Assembly (NCBI GenBank): GCA_963971225.1
Contig: OZ020267.1
Location: forward strand, 248,001-312,000
From: Melieria omissa
Taxonomy: Eukaryota > Arthropoda > Insecta > Diptera > Ulidiidae
DNA length: 64,000 nt
Reading direction: 5' to 3'
Below are positions 57,447 through 64,000 of the stretch, one piece after another (the stretch's first letter is position 1; the number at the start of each line of letters is the position of its first letter). The position numbers and the translations under genes are program-made. The notes beneath the pieces are model-generated. The model saw only the letters and a list, made by a program, of their open reading frames with translations. It was not told the DNA's origin and did not search any database.

Positions 57447-60400
57447 CTAATTGAAAATTAAGTCGTTGTAATTCCGCAATAGATGGTAGGGTGACACGCG
57501 GCAGCATGTGGTTGTGCGAACTACTGTGACACGATCGGCACGCTCGAAATTCGCTTTTACGGTCTCGTAGTAACGGCCATCACTGTGAAACAAAAGTGAA
57601 ACGCTGTTAGTGTTAATTACAAAGGAGAAGTCAACTTCAAGAAAATCTCAAATTATCTCAGCGCCTGTTCTGACTTTTAACAGTCGTTTCTGTCACCCAC
57701 CTAAGAACCATGCAACGCAACTTCAGACATTTGACGCGCAATAAGTCGATTGCCTTCTGGCTCTTGTCAGAAAACCGCAGATTGTCAGGATCCCACCTGC
57801 AAAACAAAACCGTTTTATTACAGAATTATTGCTATGCACAAAATCAACCGCGTGTATGAGCAGTCTACCTCAGCTCCAGTCGTTCCAAGTTGCCGCAGTT
57901 GGACGCGATGGTATCCATTAGTTGGTCGACGTGTATATTAACTCCTAGTTTTTCTGAGGTTCCCATAACGACAATTCTAAAAGATGCAACAGAGACTGGG
58001 TGCCAATTTGGAAACTTGTTTATTTGTGTGCACACGCATACTTTACATTGCCCAAAACGGGCAGAATACTCATCCATAGTTGATCCGTGATGTGAGGCAT
58101 ACCAGAGAGACAGCAAGCGCTTAACTGACCACCATAACGCTGCAAAAACTTCTGAAGCGCATCGTCAGAAATATTGTCGGAAGAGTCCAAGTCCAAAGAA
58201 ATCAACGATCTATGTTAAAAACTTCATTAGTTAACGAAATCATATTGAGCAAGCAAGCAAACAATAATTATGGGGGTCAATACGTGTAAACGGCATATTT
58301 TTGGAATCGCGCATACGCCGGAAAAAATTAATGCAATGTACAATTTTTTTTTCACTCTTTCATTAAAAGGTAGCAGTGCAAGAAACAAATTTTTTTTTGG
58401 CGTGCTCAAAATGGCGGCGGTGGTGGGGGTCCCAAATTCTAGTAGAAATTGTGCCGGCGCCTCAAAAATCATCTGAAAAAATATTGCTATTAGTTATTAT
58501 GAGAAAATAGATGTACCTTCTAAACGAACTAACAAAAAAATATATTTTCTCGAAAATACAAAAATACGCTCCAACCGAAAAAATTACCTTTTTTCTTAAT
58601 TTCCCGAAAGTGGCGCTGCGGATTTCGCCAAAAACAATGAAATTTTTAATTAGTTTCCCCAGCACTTATGATCTCGATGGGTTCAAGGCAAGAGCCCATA
58701 AACACTTTACTCATAACCCTATCTCCTAACCTTTATATCCTTCCTGAACCAACACGCAATGCTTCGCATTAATAGGGGTCATCCCATGCGCGTTTGTTCC
58801 TGTCTAAAAAAAAAAAAAACAACCAGTGTTTCGAAATAATTCGGTTTAAACTTTGCGTTACCGATATCATGCGGAACGAATTGACCATCAATAAAGCGCT
58901 GCTGCAGGGGAACGGGTCATCAGAATTAAAAACCACTTGAGGGGGATATTCTAAGACCCCCTGGAGTCTATTTCACAAAAAAAATTGTTCGATAATTTTG
59001 TAAATTTACACGTATTGACCCCCTTAAAGTAGATACGAGAACACATGTGTTGAGATCGAGTTGGTGAAGTCACCTCGGCATGCCCGATTCCATCCATTGT
59101 TTGAGTACAGAATCATTAAATCCGTTGATTTGTCCAGCGGATAAAAACCTTAAGTTGGGTATTCGGGTAAGCATGTCAATAAGGCACTCAGCGGACAAAT
59201 CGGTGGCCGTTATGTCCAATTCTTGCAAAGCGCACTTATCCCAATCAGCCTGCATGACGAACTCCGATCGAAGACTAGTACCGTTCATAAGCAAACAAGT
59301 CAGACGTTTAGAACGCTGGATTAAGGTTTTAAGCGTGCTGCCGGTCACTTTGTTGCAGAAATTCACAGCTAAACATTCAAGCTGAATGCAGTTGGAGCTG
59401 AAAGCGTCAATGTGTGAGTCATCAATGAAATTAATTCCATACAAGTTAATAACGCGCAAATTGGGCGTGGCAGACTTGAGCTTGTGCACATTAATGACTT
59501 CGTAAATTTCCTCCTCTTCTTCTTCACACTTTTCGTACGTGCCAATGAGATGCAAGACCTCCAAACCGTTAATAAAGTTGTAAATTTTACGCATGAAACC
59601 TTCCATGAAGATCACCTCGGACAAACAAATGCACATGTAACGCAACTTTGTGGGAAAGGCCTGCATCTCGCTGAAGTCGTGCAATTGCATAGCTAAAAAT
59701 TTTTTCAAAAATGGGTTATGTATAATTTGAATTAGAGGCTTTCGGTCATCGTTACCTGTTGAGAAGTCCAACAGCATGTGTGTGAGATTAGGACACTTTG
59801 CCGCCAACTCATGCAATACTGTGTGTGTAATCAACTCTATTGGCAATTCTATGTAGCGCAGCGTGGGCCCAAAGCGCACTGAAATTAATGCCAGCAACGA
59901 CTCCAGTGAACCCACGTGAAGTCCTGAAACTTCTGGACGGAGGGAAACGTTCTTCCATAGTCGAGTGTCGTAGGCTATGTGGCGCCATCGGCGACAGATG
60001 CGTGCTAGTCGACAAATCTCGCGGTGCGATAGATACGAAAATATGTGGAGAAGCACTTTGTCGGGTAACTTCTCGATAGTCTGCAAAGAAAAGAACTGCA
60101 TGTGAGTACAAGTGCAGCGAACAAAGTCTGAACTCCGAAACTATTAACCAACGCTAATCTCTAGAAATAAATGCATTTAACACAGACATGATCGCCACGA
60201 CTTTACCGTATTAGCAAAAGGACTGCGCACAACACCATCTGAGAGGTAAACTTGCGATGCCTCGACTGCCAACTGACCCCAGATATCAGTCGAAAGATCC
60301 ATCGTTTATGAGGTGTATTTGCCTTTCTCAAAAGCCGATCTTACTTTCGAATTTTACTTCAGTTCTCAGTGGGAAATTGACAGTTTTTTTAAGATTTCTT

Positions 60401-60847
60401 AACTAATTTAGAATTGTCTTATGTAAAAGAATTTGCACGGGCAAAATCATAACAACGGAATCGCCCCGAACGCAACGATTAGTATGAGCTATCTGTAAAG
60501 ATCTCCAAAGAATTGTAGTAACAAAGGAGAGCAAATTTTATTTTTAGACGTTTTAAGAGACATGTGTATTCAGCATTTCTGTGTTTGCTGCTCCTTGCTT
60601 ATTTCGCGTCGAAATTTACTTACAACAAAAACAAAAATATTTAGAGAAAGATTCTAGTTCTCTTTCCAACATGAATATTCGACCTAGACAAATCGAGCAA
60701 TCGGTACATGCGGTAGGTACCAATCTAATGTAAACTTCAAACTTCTGGTTATCAACTTACCAATCGTTCCTTGGACACAACGTTGATGTCATCACGACCA
60801 ATAGCAGAAGATGACGTCTGCGCTGTTAAAACATTCCAGTTATCCAT
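57447..60847 (-). CDS. F-box and leucine-rich-repeat protein, alternative first exons
   Basis: Coding exons from 5' to 3': first exon a 60847-60761 or first exon b 60302-60207, then 60080-59756, 59692-59074, 58209-58042, 57976-57869, 57796-57701, 57582-57447. Borders are GT-AG with consistent phases, giving 512 (a) or 515 (b) residues. The F-box occupies about residues 31-76 (IEKLPDKVLLHIFSYLSHRE, then WRHIAYDTRLWKNV). The remainder is a leucine-rich-repeat-like series with motifs such as LRVINLYGINFIDDSHIDAF and LQELDITATDL, an internal acidic CEEEEEEIYE loop, and a very polar end (..HLLRNYNDLIFN). F-box proteins of this layout bind Skp1 in SCF ubiquitin ligases and select substrates through the LRRs. 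The substrate is unknown and I could not assign a gene name with confidence. It converges with Trc8. Confidence 0.9.
58271..59023. mobile_element. TIR element inside an F-box gene intron
   Basis: GGGGGTCAATACGTGTAAA at about 58272-58290 and its complement TTTACACGTATTGACCCCC at 59004-59022 bound a ~750-bp insertion lying wholly within the 58210-59073 intron. TTAT and TTAA lie at the outer edges. The interior has no transposase and carries purine/pyrimidine-rich patches plus an A run at 58808-58820. The gene's exons and phases are undisturbed. Confidence 0.75.
59693..59755 (-). other. 63-nt in-frame intron without stop codon
   Basis: On the minus strand the sequence reads ACAG|GTAACG .. TTTTTAG|CTATG. 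It has good donor and acceptor borders, a pyrimidine/AT-rich 3' end, and a size typical of fly introns. The length is a multiple of three and no stop occurs, so retention would simply add 21 residues (NDDRKPLIQIIHNPF..) to the F-box/LRR protein. Splicing gives ..LLDFSTAMQLHDFSE.., which reads more naturally. Confidence 0.7.
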
Positions 60848-63414
60848 GATTTAAAAAAAAACGAAAGCGTTTCTTTGGACAACTACTGACACTAGTTTTG
60901 AGTGCGGACGATTTTTTTTTGGCATATGATATTGATCACATCATACTTATACAATATTTAGAACGCGCATTACGAGTAATTGTGGTGCATTAAACGTACA
61001 TACATATGTATACAAGCCTACCATTTTATAGATAAATGAAGTGTTGATCTTAACAGTCATATCGAGATGTAAAAATAACCAAATCAGCCTTCAGATGTCT
61101 TCTAATTAAGCACGAATAGGATTTTAGCGGTTTCTCGTCATAACTTAAGTAAAAGCGATGCAAAAGTGACATTGTGCACTGCAATTCACTCCAACATATA
61201 TATATTTTGATAAGCAAAGGTACGTGGATGCAAGATATTATATTTGTTAACGATAAACCTATTCTAGCGATAACAAACCCGAATACAGAATAGCATAAAC
61301 GTAAGTATGTGTAAATCATCCTTTTAAGTATCGGTCAGCAAAAACACAATCACAAGCAACTTCAACTCTATGAATTCGGATCGTGTGCAAGTATAGCATG
61401 TACATAAATATTAGTGAGTGAAAACAATCTTGCGAAGAAGAAATTTCATGTATGTTATATTTACCCATATGGTTATATTAGGCTGCTCGTCTGCTTTTAT
61501 TGTCAAAGTAAGTTAGTGGAAAAAATATTGGTTCTTTTTATTATTTTCAGTAACCATTAAGACGATCCGAACTGAAAAATGTGTAGCACTTAGTAAGTAA
61601 AAGTTGCGATTAGAACTCAAAACGCTGGATTGCGGTACATGGCCTTCCATCAAGCCATGTCTAGCCAAGTTGCAAAAAACATACATACATATAACATATA
61701 TGCATATGGCGTTGCTTGTTTTATAAAATAATTATTGAATAAGTAACTGGATCAAGATTAACTACAACAAATAAGTAATTAAATTTAAAAGTGGCTGGAA
61801 CTGCATTGTTAGCAGAAGTAGTAAGAAGTGTTAGTTACACAATATTAACGCAATATCATATTTGAAAAGTTATTTAAATGTTAATATATATTAGTAAATT
61901 TGATAGAACTTGAATTCCGCAATATGCCAGTGGCAACAAGCCAAAGTCCCTTTTTATAAATAAACCCTCTTTTATAAATAAAATCATTTTCGATAAAGTT
62001 TAATTTATCTTGTTGCTGTGTGACACAACAGAACAATTTCTGTCGCGACATCTTATGGCTCTCAACAATGATTTCATAACTGTGCACCGTTTACGGACAA
62101 GTACTCGCTTATTGTTTAAATTGTGATCTTATTTATTTGGTATGCGAAGTAGCTTGTGCTACAACAAAGAAAACAACTATGTTTCAGAATATAGTATGTA
62201 CATATATAGATTAATGATTAAAATCGTTGATATTTGCAAAAGTATGTAAGAGCCGAGCAGTTGTGTTTCCACGTTAACCGTAATGGTAGTGACTTGGCTT
62301 CCGGTTCCGCAATGCCAAGTTTTGGTAAAGACAGCCTCTAACTGTGAGATAGCAAGTTGGTCGAGGCCAAAACTATGTTGCAATCACGTACTACCCTTGC
62401 GATGTTAACGACACTGCATATCCCGTACAACTGAAAGCTGAATGCACTGTTGCCTCTTCGCTATGCACTTGCGAATTCGGTCCGAGTCGAAGCAGAGTTC
62501 GCCCTGTAAGGAACCTCTTTTCTTTAGCATCCATACCGCCTAAGAACTTGAGTCGCTGCCGTGAAATCAACCATTCATCTCCCGATTGCACCAGATTTCA
62601 GCCGACCGTCTAGTGAAACTAACAGCCGCCTCTAGTCGGCATCTTTCCGTAACCCCATTTTGCATGCATTTAGGTTTGGCGAATAGATGAAATTCAATTG
62701 CGCTATGCAGCAGATGTGTATCTATTTTAAGATCGAACAACGAAGAACATGTAAACATGCGAATAAACATACAAAAGGTGAAAATAAAAATTATTTTATA
62801 AAGTAGAGGGCACATGATAATAATAATAAAATATATTTTGAGTGCTTAGCCAAATAAATCAAGCCATTTAAGGAATCGATATATACCGAACGGATTTTCC
62901 TATTGCAGAAAGAAAAGATACAATAAAATATAACTTACTAAACTAGTCGATAATTGTTTTGTAACACTACCATGTTATTAAAGAGCTGAAGATAGCACTG
63001 AAAATTATTCATTATTGAATTATTATTTTCTTTTCTTAACTTTTTTGGACTTCATTTCAGTCTCTAAAATTCTCGAGATTGACCAAATCTGATCCCGGCA
63101 TCGAAACATAAAAATTGCTTAGTTTTTGCTGTTGTCGCCTTAAGCTCGAAAAGGCAAACCTTCTTATTTAATAAAAATAAATAAATTGCATACGCCTGTG
63201 ACGTTTGAATAAATTTCAATTCAAAAATAGCTCTGTTTGTTTACGGATACTTTGCACAAATTTGTACAAACTAGTTCTGTTTGGGTACTTTTCCAGTAAA
63301 ACTTCACCTGTAGCTATAATCAGGAGAGTGATGATCCCTTATAGCCTATTTCCACTGAGCGCTTAAATGCATTTAAGGGCTCTGTTAAGTTTGACAACTG
63401 TCAAGCGTTTCCAC
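60848..63414. other. Gene-free stretch upstream of the F-box gene
   Basis: The first few hundred bases are presumably the exon-a promoter. No TATA or DRE motif stands out. No supported gene follows. Minus-strand readings at 62177-62815 have no motif and are not accepted. Confidence 0.4.
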
Positions 63415-64000
63415 CGAAACTGAGTTAACTCCAAAAGCTTGTTTTTGTTGACATTTTCATTTGGAAAAATCAAATTCTGCATTTATTTCTGGGCAGCCCC
63501 AGCTATACCCATCGCCGCCATCTCCTTCTATACGTATGTGTGGTTTCTTGTAGCCTCTCTAGTACATGAAAACCACTCCGCTTTCCTTCTCAACAGTCTA
63601 GGAATCTCTGCGTTTTCATATTTGTGAAAATTCATCAATTTATTTATCATTTGTCAATGTCTATTTCATTTGTGAAAGTTGTCGGCTGTTTGATATCAGA
63701 GCTGTCTGAATTTTTAATCTCAAGAGGGTTCATGCAAAATTTACTTTTTTTATTCGTTTATGACAGACGATTTGTATTTATGCTGAAAATGCCGGTAAAA
63801 GTAGTTCTTTTGGGAAAAAATGCAATGCCACACCGAACGCAATTCAAATCCCTTCCCTCGTTTGTGTTCGTACGGCTTTTGCAGCCCCTGAAAGCATGCT
63901 ATCAAAATTTGTACATTTGTGAATATTGCTCCCGCTTTTAACATACAATTTTCTGTTAGACGTCTGTAAACGGCAAAACTGAGTTAACTCAGTTTCGAAA
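63415..64000. mobile_element. Inverted-repeat element at window edge
   Basis: CGAAACTGAGTTAACTC at 63415-63431 faces GAGTTAACTCAGTTTCG at 63981-63997, a perfect 17-bp inverted pair. The right copy is part of a larger local palindrome (AAACTGAGTTAACTCAGTTT). The ~570-bp interval has no supported gene. Because the window ends here, the right boundary is provisional. Confidence 0.5.

Noticed and set aside
59070..60101. Single uninterrupted 343-codon F-box reading as the whole gene
   Set aside because: Its apparent first Met lies in a CTTTGCAG splice acceptor upstream of the true exon start (60080). The frame contains a 63-nt intron, and the reading ends at a donor (CCGAG|GTGACT) that continues into four more exons.
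1..64000. CRISPR array, prokaryotic operons or phage
   Set aside because: No regularly spaced direct repeats of the right size and no bacterial gene organisation. Spliced genes and insect-type transposons show this is eukaryotic nuclear DNA.

Overview
This window looks like nuclear DNA from a higher fly, most likely a tephritid fruit fly. Three things point there. The genes have fly-type short introns of about 60 nt. The best-recognised gene is an ortholog of the fly/human E3 ligase TRC8. Finally, several kinds of cut-and-paste DNA transposon are present, together with a tRNA-like SINE whose core resembles a repeat common in tephritid genomes; that last resemblance is from memory. No bacterial, organellar, CRISPR or endogenous-virus features were seen.

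Layout. Positions 1-5900 are mobile-element debris: one half of a long fold-back element, one copy of an ~830-bp repeat, and an internally deleted IS630/Tc1/mariner-type element. A two-exon cysteine-rich gene of unknown function lies on the minus strand at 5928-7349. From 7.4 to about 42 kb there is no confidently coding gene. This stretch is largely unique sequence with short CAA/CAG/CTG-rich patches, three weak candidate exons, and many inserted elements. The notable insertions are the second, inverted copy of the 830-bp repeat (10.0-10.8 kb), an old mariner split by another insertion (17.2-18.8 kb), a three-layer nested stack (23.5-25.6 kb), a near-intact mariner with a 348-codon transposase (30.2-31.5 kb), and Tc1-like relics (36-38.6 kb).

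Positions 42.1-50.0 kb form a dense transposon island: a self-deleted mariner, a TIR element, a deleted transposase element, a 3-kb IR/DR Tc1-like element stuffed with two kinds of ~130-145-bp tandem repeats, and a SINE with a clear 14-bp target duplication. Immediately after it comes Trc8 (plus strand, seven coding exons, 50827-54514). It encodes a 763-residue multi-pass membrane protein ending in a RING-H2 domain. A convergent F-box/LRR gene follows (minus strand, 57447-60847), with two alternative first exons and a frame-neutral 63-nt intron. The last 3 kb is non-coding apart from the edge of another inverted-repeat element.

Functionally, the two recognisable genes both belong to ubiquitin ligation: a membrane RING E3, and an SCF-type substrate receptor on the opposite strand. 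Nothing in the sequence shows that they are co-regulated. I did not find a convincing novel biological system. The most interesting material is the structure and nesting of the mobile elements, the in-frame intron, and the unknown cysteine-rich gene.
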